Shown: piece after piece, positions 48,654-57,774 of the stretch
Numbering within the stretch: the stretch's first letter is position 1
Layout: each line of letters begins with the position of its first letter
NCBI RefSeq assembly: GCF_002933295.1
Contig: NZ_PSSW01000002.1
Span: forward strand, 372,001-436,000
DNA: 64,000 nt
Direction: 5' to 3'
DNA from: Marinobacter flavimaris
GTDB taxonomy: Bacteria; Pseudomonadota; Gammaproteobacteria; Pseudomonadales; Oleiphilaceae
Program-made: the position numbers and the translations under genes
The notes under the pieces: generated by a model
The model's input: only the letters and a program-made list of their open reading frames with translations
What the model was told of the DNA's origin: nothing
The model's database searches: none

Positions 48654-50297
48654 TTAGCGTAGCTTGGTCTCCCGAAGTTTGAGGATGAATTCCGGTGGTT
48701 CGAAGGTGTCCGCCCGGGCTGATTCCCAGTACTTATCGAACACAGTCAGGTCTGTTTTTCCCTCCAACAGGGCCCCCGGCTCAAGGAACGGGAAAAGGTC
48801 CATGTAAGAGTGAACTTCGGTTTTAGACACCCGCCGGACAACGTGTTCCGGACCAAGCTCGGATGGATGCTTGAGCCCGGAAGCCTCAAGCAGGTTTTGC
48901 AGCGCGTCCAGAGTATTCTTATGGTAGTTGTACACCCGCTGGCTCTTGAGCTCTACGTCGAGCTTGTTGCCGCGCCTGGAGTCCTGGGTGGCCACGCCGC
49001 TCGGACAGCGCCCTGTGTGGCAACTGAGCGCCTGTATGCAGCCCAGGGAGAACATGTAGCCACGGGCCGCGTTGCACCAGTCCGCACCAAGGGCCAGAGT
49101 TCGGGCTATGTTGAAGGCCGAGGTGATCTTGCCCGCTGCGCCAATGGCGATGTCTTCCCGCAAATGGGTGCCGACCAGTGTGTTGTGAACCAGCAGAAGT
49201 GCCTCAGTCATGGGCATGCCAAGGCGGTTGATAAACTCCAGTGGAGCGGCTCCTGTGCCGCCTTCACCTCCGTCGACGACGATGAAATCAGGTTTTCGAC
49301 CGGTTTCCAGCATGGCTTTGACGATGGCGAACCACTCCCAGGGGTGGCCAATGGCAAGCTTGAAGCCGACGGGCTTGCCGCCAGACAGTTCACGCAGACG
49401 GTCAATGAACTCAAGCATCTCGATGGGGGTTGAGAACGCCGAATGACTGGCGGGAGAAACGCAATCCTCACCCACCGAAACGCCCCGGGCTTCGGCGATC
49501 TCGGGAGTCACCTTGGCACCCGGCAAAATTCCGCCGTGGCCCGGTTTCGCACCCTGAGATAGTTTGAGTTCTATCATTTTGACCTGTTCAATCGTGGCGT
49601 TCTGCCGAAACATATCTTCGTTGAACGAACCGTCTTTGTGGCGACAGCCGAAGTACCCTGAGCCGATCTCCCAGACCAGATCGCCACCTGGCTGTCGGTG
49701 GTATCGGGAGATGGAGCCTTCTCCGGTGTCATGATAGAAACCGCCCATTCTGGCACCGGTATTCAGGCTCAGGATGGCGTTGGCGGAAAGCGAGCCAAAG
49801 CTCATTGCGGAAATATTGAACACACTGGCGTTGTAGGGTTTATCACAGTTCCTGCCGATCAGAATCCGGAAGTCACTGCTGTCGAGGCGGGTGGGAGCGA
49901 GTGAATGGTTCATCCACTCGAATCCCTCGTCATACATCCCGAGTTGGGAGCCAAAAGGGCGTTTGTCGAGGACATTCTTGGCTCGCTGATAGACGATCGT
50001 GCGTTGCTCCCGAGAGAAGGGGCGCTCCTCGGTGTCTGACTGGATAAAATACTGGCGGATTTCTGGCCCGACGGATTCGAGCAGGTACCGGAAGTTGGCC
50101 ATGATCGGGTAATTCCGGCTGACCGTGTGCCGTCTTTGCAGCAGGTCGTAGGTGCCAAGGGCTGCGAAGGCACCAAAGATCAGCGGAAACGCCAAACTTA
50201 CGCCTGCGAACATGACCAGTCCGAAAGAGACGAAAAAGCCGATGATGCTGAGCCCGTAGGCCGAATAGCGAAGCGGAAAGGTCTTGGTTTTTTCCAT
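48654..50297 (-). CDS. FMN-binding glutamate-synthase-like protein, membrane-anchored
   Basis: This 547-aa protein has two hydrophobic helices at residues 10-55, then the glutamate-synthase central/FMN barrel (NISAMSFGSLSANAILSLNTGARMGGFYHDTGEGSISRYH, AKPGHGGILPG, DGGEGGTGAAP) and the iron-sulfur cysteines CHTGRCPSGVATQ. The amidotransferase and C-terminal domains of true GltB are absent, as in the YerD/MsmS-like group of unknown or amino-oxidising function. ATG 50297 has AGAGGA upstream; GTG 50318 is an alternative. It stands alone between tRNA-Pro and the BCCT gene. Confidence 0.88.
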   Translation of the reverse strand: MEKTKTFPLRYSAYGLSIIGFFVSFGLVMFAGVSLAFPLIFGAFAALGTYDLLQRRHTVSRNYPIMANFRYLLESVGPEIRQYFIQSDTEERPFSREQRTIVYQRAKNVLDKRPFGSQLGMYDEGFEWMNHSLAPTRLDSSDFRILIGRNCDKPYNASVFNISAMSFGSLSANAILSLNTGARMGGFYHDTGEGSISRYHRQPGGDLVWEIGSGYFGCRHKDGSFNEDMFRQNATIEQVKMIELKLSQGAKPGHGGILPGAKVTPEIAEARGVSVGEDCVSPASHSAFSTPIEMLEFIDRLRELSGGKPVGFKLAIGHPWEWFAIVKAMLETGRKPDFIVVDGGEGGTGAAPLEFINRLGMPMTEALLLVHNTLVGTHLREDIAIGAAGKITSAFNIARTLALGADWCNAARGYMFSLGCIQALSCHTGRCPSGVATQDSRRGNKLDVELKSQRVYNYHKNTLDALQNLLEASGLKHPSELGPEHVVRRVSKTEVHSYMDLFPFLEPGALLEGKTDLTVFDKYWESARADTFEPPEFILKLRETKLR

Positions 50298-50557
50298 GGA
50301 ATCCTCTGGTTGTCTCACAAAACCGGCTCGACCGGCTTACCGGATAAAGAAGAGTTTAGTTCTACGAAGCGGAGTTCTGCCGCGATTGGTCCGGACTTTG
50401 GCTGGTCCGTTGTCGATCATGGTCTATGATAAATATCAAGGCGGCGGTAATAATTGTAGTTTTGATGTTTTGAACTCAAAACATTATGATAACGCTCTTG
50501 TAATGTTTGAACTCCGATTCTGAATAAACGACTTACCAACTCAGGAGGCGCCATAAC
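50298..50557. promoter_or_regulatory. Divergent control region with operator-like repeat
   Basis: This 260-bp A/T-rich gap serves two divergent genes. GTTTTGA-AC-TCAAAAC (50467-50482) is a perfect 16-bp inverted repeat; a partial copy, GTTTGAACTC, recurs at 50505-50514. This could be an operator for a TetR-type (BetI-like) regulator of the BCCT gene, but no such regulator is nearby. Confidence 0.35.
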
Positions 50558-52150
50558 GTGGGCGAGGTAGTTAAAGACGAATATTCGACGGACTACGTGG
50601 CCGGCCAGGACAATATCACACCGTTCGGGCTGGATCTCCACGCACCGGTATTTCCGATTACGGCGATACTGGTTTTTGCGTTCGTGATAGGAACCCTGAT
50701 GTTCCCAGGGGAAGCGAAGGAGCTTCTCGATGGAACAAAGTGGGACATTATCGCGACGTTTGACTGGTTTTTCCTGATCAGTGCCAATATTTTCGTGGTT
50801 GTGTGCCTGGCGTTGATCTTCCTGCCAATGGGCAAGATCCGTATAGGCGGCCAGGATTGCAAACCTGAGTTCTCTACAATTTCGTGGTTCTGCATGCTTT
50901 TCGCGGCTGGCATGGGTATTGGTCTCATGTTCTGGGCCGTTGCCGAGCCGGTGGCTTACTACACAGGATGGTATGAGACACCACTGAACGTAGAGGCGGG
51001 TACGAATGAAGCCCGCAATCTTGCGATGGGCGCGACTATGTACCACTGGGGTCTGCACCCCTGGGGCATCTATGCAATCGTAGCGCTCTCCCTGGCATTT
51101 TTTGCGTTTAACAAAAACATGCCGCTGACCATCCGCTCTGCTTTCTTCCCTCTGCTGAGAGATAAAGTGTGGGGCTGGCCTGGCCACATTATCGATGTTC
51201 TGGCGGTTGTAGCCACCATCTTTGGTCTTGCGACCTCCCTCGGTTTTGGTGCGCAGCAGGCAGCTTCCGGCCTCAATTACCTGTTTGGCATCGGCGCTGG
51301 AATCAATGTCCAGATGGCGATCATTGTCGGGGTTACAGCACTGGCGCTGATCTCAGTGCTCAGGGGCCTCGACGGAGGGGTGAAGGTCCTGAGTAACATC
51401 AACATGGGCGTAGCCGCCGTCTTGCTGTTGTTCGTTATCTTCGCCGGTCCAACCATGACCATTCTGGAGACCCTGTGGGTTACCTCTTCCAACTATGTTG
51501 GTAACGCTGTGCAGCTCAGTAACCCGTTTGGTCGTGAAGATGAAGCCTGGTTCCAGGGCTGGACTGTGTTCTACTGGGCCTGGTGGATTTCCTGGTCACC
51601 GTTCGTAGGTATGTTTATTGCCCGTGTTTCCAAGGGACGTACTGTTCGTGAATTTGTGACTGCAGTGCTGATTGTTCCGACCGTTATCACGGTTGTCTGG
51701 ATGAGTGCTTTCGGTGGCGCTGCTATCGAACAGATCCAGCAGGGTGTTGGTGAGCTGGCAGAGAACGGCTTGACTGAAGTGTCTCTTGCGACCTTCCAGA
51801 TGTTTGCAAATCTGCCGCTGACCGGGATCCTGTCGTTCGTGGGCATTATTCTGGTGCTGGTGTTCTTCGTAACATCTTCGGATTCCGGCTCGCTGGTTAT
51901 CGACAGCATCACAGCCGGCGGCAAGACCGACGCTCCGACCGCTCAGCGTGTGTTCTGGGTAGTTGCTGAGGGTGCCATTGCTGCGGCCTTGATCTTTGGT
52001 GGCGGTGAAGATGCACTTGGCGCGATTCAGGCGACAGCAATCAGTGCTGGCCTGCCCTTTACGGTGGTTCTGTTGATCATGACGTGGGGGCTTCTGAAAG
52101 GCCTCAGTCACGAGCGGCAACTCCTGATTGCCAGGGGCGAGCTCACCTAA
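50558..52150 (+). CDS. BCCT-family betaine/choline/carnitine transporter
   Basis: This 530-aa inner-membrane protein with about 12 helices takes up trimethylammonium osmolytes with sodium or protons. Family marks are GMGIGLMFWAVAEPVAYY, the MYHWGLHPWGIYA aromatic segment, LGFGAQQAASGLNYLFG and WWISWSPFVGMFIARVSKGRTVREF. The start is GTG 50558, nine bases after a perfect AGGAGG. The cytoplasmic tail is short (ends ERQLLIARGELT), so it probably lacks the osmosensory C-terminus of BetP. The osmotic context fits the neighbouring retropepsin-like triad. Confidence 0.95.
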   Translation: MGEVVKDEYSTDYVAGQDNITPFGLDLHAPVFPITAILVFAFVIGTLMFPGEAKELLDGTKWDIIATFDWFFLISANIFVVVCLALIFLPMGKIRIGGQDCKPEFSTISWFCMLFAAGMGIGLMFWAVAEPVAYYTGWYETPLNVEAGTNEARNLAMGATMYHWGLHPWGIYAIVALSLAFFAFNKNMPLTIRSAFFPLLRDKVWGWPGHIIDVLAVVATIFGLATSLGFGAQQAASGLNYLFGIGAGINVQMAIIVGVTALALISVLRGLDGGVKVLSNINMGVAAVLLLFVIFAGPTMTILETLWVTSSNYVGNAVQLSNPFGREDEAWFQGWTVFYWAWWISWSPFVGMFIARVSKGRTVREFVTAVLIVPTVITVVWMSAFGGAAIEQIQQGVGELAENGLTEVSLATFQMFANLPLTGILSFVGIILVLVFFVTSSDSGSLVIDSITAGGKTDAPTAQRVFWVVAEGAIAAALIFGGGEDALGAIQATAISAGLPFTVVLLIMTWGLLKGLSHERQLLIARGELT

Positions 52151-52166
52151 GAGCGCTGTGAAAATA

Positions 52167-52197
52167 AAAAACCGGGGCTTTGGCCCCGGTTTTTTTA
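52167..52197 (+). terminator. Bidirectional terminator between BCCT and ATP-grasp genes
   Basis: ACCGGGGC-TTT-GGCCCCGGT is followed by TTTTTT and preceded by AAAAA. It ends both convergent units. Confidence 0.92.
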
Positions 52198-52210
52198 TGT
52201 CTGGAAGCAC

Positions 52211-53158
52211 TCAGAAACTGGCGAACGTGTCCATGGCGAAACGGGAACGCTCCAGTGGTGTGAAGTGTGGGCGTTTCAGCGCTTCGATGGCTCGCAGGCG
52301 GGGCAGCAGCCCCCGACCGTTTGCCATCTGAATGGCGAGTCCGGGGCGTGCGTTCAGCTCCAGTAGTAACGGCCCTTCGTTGGCGTCGACCACCAGATCA
52401 ACCCCCATGTAGCCGAGTCCGGTCGCCTCGTAGCAACGAGAGGCCATTTCCAGCATCTCGTCCCAGGCTTCAATCTGGATGTTTTCCAGAGCAAGACCGG
52501 TATCCGGGTGAAGTGTAATGGGACGGTTGAACTGAACTGCGTTCAGACTTCGACCAGACCCGATATCAAGACCGACGCCTACGGCTCCCTGATGAAGATT
52601 GGCTTTACCGTCCGATGCGGTTGTAGCCAATCTCAGCATGGCCATCACCGGGTAACCCTGGAACACCACAATACGGATGTCGGGCACACCCTGATGCGAA
52701 TACTTTGCCAGTGAAGGAGCGGATTCCACCAGGTTCTCGACAATCGCAACGTCCGGAGTGCCTGCAAGAGAGTAGAGGCCGGCCAGAATATTGGTCAGGT
52801 GACGCTCAAGGAATGAAGAATCGACACGGGAACCGGAAGCCTTTATGTAATCATCACCATCGCGCCCGGTAATCACCGTAATGCCTTTGCCGCCAGACCC
52901 CTTCGCCGGTTTTATCGCAAAGCCCTCAAGGTCTTCAGCCATCTCCCGGAAGTGGGATATTTCATGCTGTTGGCGGACAATCTGAAGCAGCTTGGGCGTT
53001 TTTACCCCGTATTCGGCAACCACCAGCTTGGTCTTCAGCTTGTTGTCCACCAGAGGGTACGACGAGCGCTCATTGTACCGGGAAATGTAGTCGACATTTC
53101 TCCGGTTCATATTGAGCATCCCGAGCCTCTTGAGAGATCGCGGTGAAATCCAGTCCAT
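52211..53158 (-). CDS. RimK-related ATP-grasp ligase
   Basis: This 315-aa ATP-grasp protein belongs to the alpha-L-glutamate-ligase-like group. Visible features are FAIKPAKGSGGKGITVI (ATP lid), VENLVESAP, DIRIVVFQGYPVMAMLRLAT and the metal site GYMGVDLVVDANEGPLLLELNARPGLAIQ. Such enzymes join an amino acid to a protein or peptide carboxyl group. It is the last gene of a three-gene operon and begins one base after the stop of the membrane protein gene. The substrate is unknown. Confidence 0.9.
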   Translation of the reverse strand: MDWISPRSLKRLGMLNMNRRNVDYISRYNERSSYPLVDNKLKTKLVVAEYGVKTPKLLQIVRQQHEISHFREMAEDLEGFAIKPAKGSGGKGITVITGRDGDDYIKASGSRVDSSFLERHLTNILAGLYSLAGTPDVAIVENLVESAPSLAKYSHQGVPDIRIVVFQGYPVMAMLRLATTASDGKANLHQGAVGVGLDIGSGRSLNAVQFNRPITLHPDTGLALENIQIEAWDEMLEMASRCYEATGLGYMGVDLVVDANEGPLLLELNARPGLAIQMANGRGLLPRLRAIEALKRPHFTPLERSRFAMDTFASF

Positions 53159-53159
53159 A

Positions 53160-54677
53160 TCAGTCGTACGCCTTCATTGGCGTGAACCGTCGCAGCTCGC
53201 TGAGCTTGTAGCCGGTGTATTGGCCCATCAACAGGATCAGCCCAAGGATCACGAGGTGCAGCTCCGGGAAGTTGAAGGTCAGATGGCCAGCCAGAGGCGC
53301 GCTCATCAGCAGATAGGCGCAGATGGCCACGAACAGGCTGCCGGCACCCTGAACCATGACCTCGTGGGCGCCTTCTTCCTCCCAGAGGATGGACATGCGC
53401 TCAATCGTCCAGGCAATAATAACCATCGGGAAGAAAGTGACCGTCATGCCAGTGTTGAATCCCATCTGGTAACCGATAATGCTCAAGCCCGCGGTGATGA
53501 AAATAACCAGAATGATCAGGGCGGATATTCGAGATACCAGCAACAGGTTGAGACTGGACAGATAACCGCGCATGAGCAGACCTATGGCGACAACCGACAG
53601 GAAAGCAATCAGCCCGGGCACCAGAGTTGTCTGGACGAAGGCGACGGCGATGAGCACGGGCATGAAAGTGCCAGAGGTACGGATGCCGATGACGATCCGC
53701 ATGAAGGCCACCATGAGTGCACCGAGTGGCAGCAACAGCAGCATCCGGAACATGCTTTGTTCTTCAATGGGCAGCTCATAGAAGCTCAGGAAACCGAGGC
53801 CGTTGGAGGCGGATTCCATGGTCGCCAGTTGCAGGGCCGGAACAGTTTGCCGGAGCATGGAGAAGCTCACTTCGGAGTTTTCCCCGCCCACGACATCCAG
53901 CAAAGAAGCAGAGCCCTGGCGCCAGAGCAACAGATCGTCAGGTACGCCCTGTTCAGCGGTTTTCGGGTTGAAGGTGAGCCACTGTTTGCCATTGTAGATT
54001 TGCAGGTAGGGCATCAGCTGTTGCCGCCTGCGCGCATCCTCAAGCCTGAGGCCGTCGGCTATCCTGGCAGCGATACCGCTATGGTTGAGCATATCGACCA
54101 GAAGGTCCAGGTAGTTCTCTTCCGAGACCAGCAGGGTGGTGTTCTGGGTGCGGGTGTCGGGCTGCATCAGCCGGATAAGCTCTCGGGTCATGCTTTCTGG
54201 AGTACTCGAACGGGCCCTGGCCTGGTCCAGTATTTCCTGAACGGCCGTGGCTTCGGGTTCCTCCCAAAAGGTCCTCGGTGTTTTCGGTTCGCGCACGGGA
54301 ATTTCCGGTTGGGCGTTAGCGTCCGGAATAAACTGGGCTTTGAAATACAGTGTCTGCGGTCCGGAGACTTCCCGCTTGCTCCATTCCGCCCGGCGGCTTC
54401 CCGAGCTGTCGATGATAGAGAAGCCGTAGCCAGGTGATGCAGCCTGCTCGGTGAGGATACGGAATCCCGGAGGTTGCTCGGGTATGTTGAGGCTGGCAAG
54501 CACTGATCCGTCGCCGGCGTCAAAATCGATTCGGGCCTCGACCATCCAGACAGGACGCTGCTCGCCTGTCAGCCAGGGGATGCCAAGCTCAATGTGTCTC
54601 CAGACAGCAAGCGAAATGCCCGCTGCGATGAGGAGAAAAACGGCAATATAAAACGGCAGGCGCGAGCGGGTGGTCAC
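53160..54677 (-). CDS. 7TM protein with inactive transglutaminase-like domain
   Basis: This 505-aa inner-membrane protein has one N-terminal helix (8-26) and a periplasmic domain (about 40-260) with a transglutaminase-like fold (TLLVSEENYLDLLVDMLNHSGIAARIADGL, LQIYNGKQWLTFNP) but without an obvious catalytic cysteine. Seven helices follow from residue 275 (MLLLLPLGALMVAFMRIVIGIRTSGTFMPVLIAVAF). The start is GTG 54677, overlapping the retropepsin gene by four bases. It is the standard partner of the ATP-grasp ligase and the retropepsin-like lipoprotein. Confidence 0.9.
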   Translation of the reverse strand: MTTRSRLPFYIAVFLLIAAGISLAVWRHIELGIPWLTGEQRPVWMVEARIDFDAGDGSVLASLNIPEQPPGFRILTEQAASPGYGFSIIDSSGSRRAEWSKREVSGPQTLYFKAQFIPDANAQPEIPVREPKTPRTFWEEPEATAVQEILDQARARSSTPESMTRELIRLMQPDTRTQNTTLLVSEENYLDLLVDMLNHSGIAARIADGLRLEDARRRQQLMPYLQIYNGKQWLTFNPKTAEQGVPDDLLLWRQGSASLLDVVGGENSEVSFSMLRQTVPALQLATMESASNGLGFLSFYELPIEEQSMFRMLLLLPLGALMVAFMRIVIGIRTSGTFMPVLIAVAFVQTTLVPGLIAFLSVVAIGLLMRGYLSSLNLLLVSRISALIILVIFITAGLSIIGYQMGFNTGMTVTFFPMVIIAWTIERMSILWEEEGAHEVMVQGAGSLFVAICAYLLMSAPLAGHLTFNFPELHLVILGLILLMGQYTGYKLSELRRFTPMKAYD

Positions 54678-55471
54678 GATTCGTTCCCGTTGCTTTTGCG
54701 GATGGATTCAGGCAATTCGGTGGCGTACTCCTTGCCGACATCGACCAGCATTACGTCACGCAGAATATTGCGGCCGATCAGGACTTCGTAGGTCAGGTTT
54801 GTTCTGTCGGCAAGTGTGAACTCGGCTACCTGCCGATGGTCGCCAATAAAGAACTGGAGTTCGACAACAACACGGCGCTCAGCCTCGTCCGCGCTGGCCT
54901 GGATAACCCGGACACGACGGGAGATTTCTTTCTCCAGGGTCACGAACTTGTCGGCGCCGGGAACGGGTACATCAAACCGCACCCAGTTGCTGCCATCCCG
55001 CTCAAACCGGGTGATGTTGCGTGCGTCGATGGAGGAAGTTTCGGCGCCGCTGTCGATTCGAGCTTTGTAGATCAAGCCGGGGCCCGCGAGGTAGAAATTC
55101 TCTACCTCACCGACAATGACTTTCCCCTTGAGGCGATCAGCGCGGCCTTTTGAGTTGTCTGTTGCGGGGCACTGCTTCTGGACCTGAACGGGCGGACATT
55201 CGGGCTTTTCTACCTGGGTGGCGATCGCGTCCAGTATGGTTTGAGTCGATGAGCGGGTCTGGGCAACGGCTTGCTCGTGTCGAGTCGCTGCATTCTCTTC
55301 CATGGTAACGAGAGTCGCACGCTGGCTCTTGACGGATCCCTGAAGCTCATTGAGGTCTGTTTTGGGGACCATGAAATAACGGTCTGCCGAACATCCCGTC
55401 AGTGTGAGGATGCCTGCGAGTGCGATGAAGGAAGGTTTAGGCAGTCCAGCCCTAAAACATTTCAAACCCAT
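54674..55471 (-). CDS. Retropepsin-like lipoprotein (RimK/LysX-associated protease family)
   Basis: This 265-aa protein has a lipobox (LTLTGC, C27), so it is a lipoprotein. The C-terminal 140 residues form a retropepsin-like aspartic protease domain with the active-site ARIDSGAETSSIDARN and a later LTYEVLIGRNILRDVMLVDVG. A variable linker with coiled-coil character lies between. ATG 55471 with AGGGG seven bases upstream is preferred over the longer frame to 55576, which would bury the signal peptide. First gene of the triad; cleavage target unknown. Confidence 0.9.
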   Translation of the reverse strand: MGLKCFRAGLPKPSFIALAGILTLTGCSADRYFMVPKTDLNELQGSVKSQRATLVTMEENAATRHEQAVAQTRSSTQTILDAIATQVEKPECPPVQVQKQCPATDNSKGRADRLKGKVIVGEVENFYLAGPGLIYKARIDSGAETSSIDARNITRFERDGSNWVRFDVPVPGADKFVTLEKEISRRVRVIQASADEAERRVVVELQFFIGDHRQVAEFTLADRTNLTYEVLIGRNILRDVMLVDVGKEYATELPESIRKSNGNES

Positions 55472-55617
55472 GAATAACCCCTGAGCTGGCAGCCTGTCAT
55501 ACGCGAGTGGGAACGGTGATGACGGTCTGTGCATGTGAAACCGGATAAAAACGGAATGGAAGTATACAACATCCAACCTGTGTGGTTGATTTACAGATGG
55601 TTAAGGGGCAGTAGTGT

Positions 55618-56007
55618 TTACCGTGACAGGAAATGTCCTTCACCGAGCACGGTTTCAGCACGCAGGTATTCCTGAATCACGGGGGAGCAATTGAGGTAGA
55701 AAAGCAGCAGTTCGCGCTGCACATCCTGATCCTGAATTCGGGCGGCAAAACTGATCAGCTCCCGGATGTTCTCGTCGCTTTCGGCACTGCTGGAAGGCAT
55801 CCCGAAACTCTTTCCGTACCGGGTTTTAAGCAGGCTGGTGAGGCGCTCGAGGTGAAACTCGCCAGTGTGGGTAATGTGCGGCAGGATTCTGAATGCTTCC
55901 TTGTTGCCGGATGCGCCTGTACCGAACAATCCGGATTGGCTGTCCTGACTGGAGCCGTCATCGTGGAGAAACTCCGCCCCCAGCTTTCGCCACAATTCTT
56001 TCAGCAT
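55618..56007 (-). CDS. Uncharacterised small protein (129 aa)
   Basis: I do not recognise it. It starts MLKELWRKLGAEFLHDDGSS, is hydrophilic, and ends with a predicted helical stretch (IRELISFAARIQDQDVQRELLLFYLNCSPVIQEYLRAETVL). It has no signal peptide or membrane span. A GGATAA site lies upstream of ATG 56007. A plus-strand frame overlaps it (55633-56064), but the minus reading has a more protein-like composition. It is a single gene. Confidence 0.55.
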   Translation of the reverse strand: MLKELWRKLGAEFLHDDGSSQDSQSGLFGTGASGNKEAFRILPHITHTGEFHLERLTSLLKTRYGKSFGMPSSSAESDENIRELISFAARIQDQDVQRELLLFYLNCSPVIQEYLRAETVLGEGHFLSR

Positions 56008-56055
56008 GATCTGTTATCCATTTCTGATCCCGTCCGTGCCCGTCATACGGTTACC

Positions 56056-56096
56056 AAAGGGTAATAACCACTTGGCGGGTGAACATTTTACCCTTT
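56056..56096. repeat. Inverted repeat upstream of rmuC
   Basis: AAAGGGTAA (56056-56064) and TTACCCTTT (56088-56096) pair perfectly over 9 bp, 23 bases apart, in the 286-bp gap between the small protein gene and rmuC. It may be an operator or hairpin. The rest of the gap shows nothing clear. Confidence 0.35.
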
Positions 56097-56293
56097 TAGA
56101 CGATATTACGTTGGGCGTCCAGAGCTAGATGCCCGGGCTTCGAATTATTGCCAAACAGTCGTGGTCCTTACTGGCAGCACCAGTCAACTTGACGGCGCGC
56201 CGGGCAAAAGGTTCCCTGCGTGGGTTAGACTGTGTTCAAGCAGAATCGTACCGATCATTCATCTGAAAAGAGTTTTAACAGGAGTATTGCCAG

Positions 56294-57769
56294 GTGCCTG
56301 AAGCCATCATGGAACAGATGTTGTCCCGTCCTGATCTGATGGCGGCGCTGATGGTTGTTTTGATTCTTCTGGTCGTTCTGAAAGGGCTTTGGGGCAGGAA
56401 TGGTCGACTTGAGCAGGACGTCGAACATTGGAGGCAGCATGCCGCAAGCCTCGAGAACCGACTGGCCGGGCTTGAGTCGGAGCTGGAGAGCCGGAAAGAG
56501 CGCTTTGCGCAGGTGGAAAGCGAACATCAGACCCTGAGGGCAAAGGCGGAAGAGCTGTCCGAAGCGCTGGGTGAGGCCCGCATGTCGCTCCGGGAGCAGG
56601 AAGTGACAATTGATAAGGAGCGCCGTTCAGCCAATGAGAAGCTGGAGCTGCTTGAGCGTAACCGTGACGCCCTGAAGCAGGAGTTTGAAAACCTTGCCAA
56701 CAAGATTTTCGAGCAGAAGAGCGAGCGTTTCAGCCAGCAGACACGAACCAGCCTGGATACCCTGCTTAATCCGTTCAGGGATCAGCTGCAGGACTTTCGA
56801 AAGCGCGTCGAGGACGTGTATACCAATGAAACCCGGGACCGTCAGGCCCTGCGCAGTGAGATCAAATCACTACAGGACCTGAACCGACAGATCACTGAAG
56901 AAGCCGCCAATCTGACCCGCGCATTGAAGGGTGACAAGAAAATCCAGGGCAACTGGGGTGAGCTGATTCTCGAGCGTGTACTGGAAAAGTCCGGCCTTCG
57001 TAAGGGCGTTGAATACGACACCCAGGGCAGTTATCGGGACAGCGATAATCAGCTGTATCGGCCGGATGTCATCGTGCATCTGCCAGACAACCGTAACCTG
57101 ATCATTGATTCCAAGGTGTCGTTGGTGGCTTATCAGCAGTGGGTCACGGAAGACGAGGATTCCTTGGTCAGGGAAGAGGCTTTGAAACAGCATGTTGAGG
57201 CCGTTCGAAATCACATCCGTACGTTGAGTGAAAAGGACTACAGCCAACTGCATGGCCTTCATTCGCCGGATTTCGTGCTTTTGTTCATGCCAATCGAGCC
57301 TGCCTTTGTGGCGGCGTTTCAACAGGACGAGAACCTTTTCGCAGAAGCCTTTGAGCGAAAGATTATTGTGGTAACTCCAACAACCTTGTTGGCAACATTG
57401 AGAACAATCGAAAACATCTGGCGTTATGAGCGTCAGAGCCAGAATGCCCGACGAATCGCCGAGCGGGCAGGCGCGGTTTATGACAAACTCAGGGTGTTCG
57501 TGGAAGCGATGGAACGCCTCGGCACCCAGTTGCATACCGCCCAGGGAACCTACGACTCGGCAATGAACACCCTGACCCGCGGGCGGGGTAACCTGATCTC
57601 GCAGGCCAATCGCTTTGTTGAGCTGGGTGTTCGGGTCAAGAAAGAATTGCCCAAGGGGATCATGGATCAGGCGGAAGTGGACGATTCCGACGAATTCCTT
57701 CATTCCGGGGACGACGACCGGCCTGATTCTGAGGAGCAGGCGATTGGTGCAGATAACGAGCAGGAGTAG
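56294..57769 (+). CDS. rmuC: RmuC family DNA recombination protein
   Basis: This 491-aa protein limits inversion at short repeats in E. coli. An N-terminal helix (about 15-33, LMAALMVVLILLVVLKGLWG) is followed by a coiled coil to about residue 175 and a nuclease-like RmuC domain (QGNWGELILERVLEKSGLRKGVEYDTQG, DNRNLIIDSKVSLVAYQQW). The acidic tail is variable. GTG 56294 with AGGAG ten bases upstream is chosen; ATG 56309 is possible. The next gene follows in five bases. Confidence 0.93.
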   Translation: MPEAIMEQMLSRPDLMAALMVVLILLVVLKGLWGRNGRLEQDVEHWRQHAASLENRLAGLESELESRKERFAQVESEHQTLRAKAEELSEALGEARMSLREQEVTIDKERRSANEKLELLERNRDALKQEFENLANKIFEQKSERFSQQTRTSLDTLLNPFRDQLQDFRKRVEDVYTNETRDRQALRSEIKSLQDLNRQITEEAANLTRALKGDKKIQGNWGELILERVLEKSGLRKGVEYDTQGSYRDSDNQLYRPDVIVHLPDNRNLIIDSKVSLVAYQQWVTEDEDSLVREEALKQHVEAVRNHIRTLSEKDYSQLHGLHSPDFVLLFMPIEPAFVAAFQQDENLFAEAFERKIIVVTPTTLLATLRTIENIWRYERQSQNARRIAERAGAVYDKLRVFVEAMERLGTQLHTAQGTYDSAMNTLTRGRGNLISQANRFVELGVRVKKELPKGIMDQAEVDDSDEFLHSGDDDRPDSEEQAIGADNEQE

Positions 57770-57774
57770 ATGCC

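Noticed and set aside
53112..54437. A 441-aa plus-strand frame.
   Set aside because: It is the antisense of the 7TM gene; its translation is rich in H, Q, E and G with no fold pattern, while the minus strand gives a clear membrane protein.
55633..56064. A 143-aa plus-strand frame overlapping the small minus-strand gene.
   Set aside because: It has no ribosome site and a less protein-like composition. The minus-strand call is itself only moderately sure.
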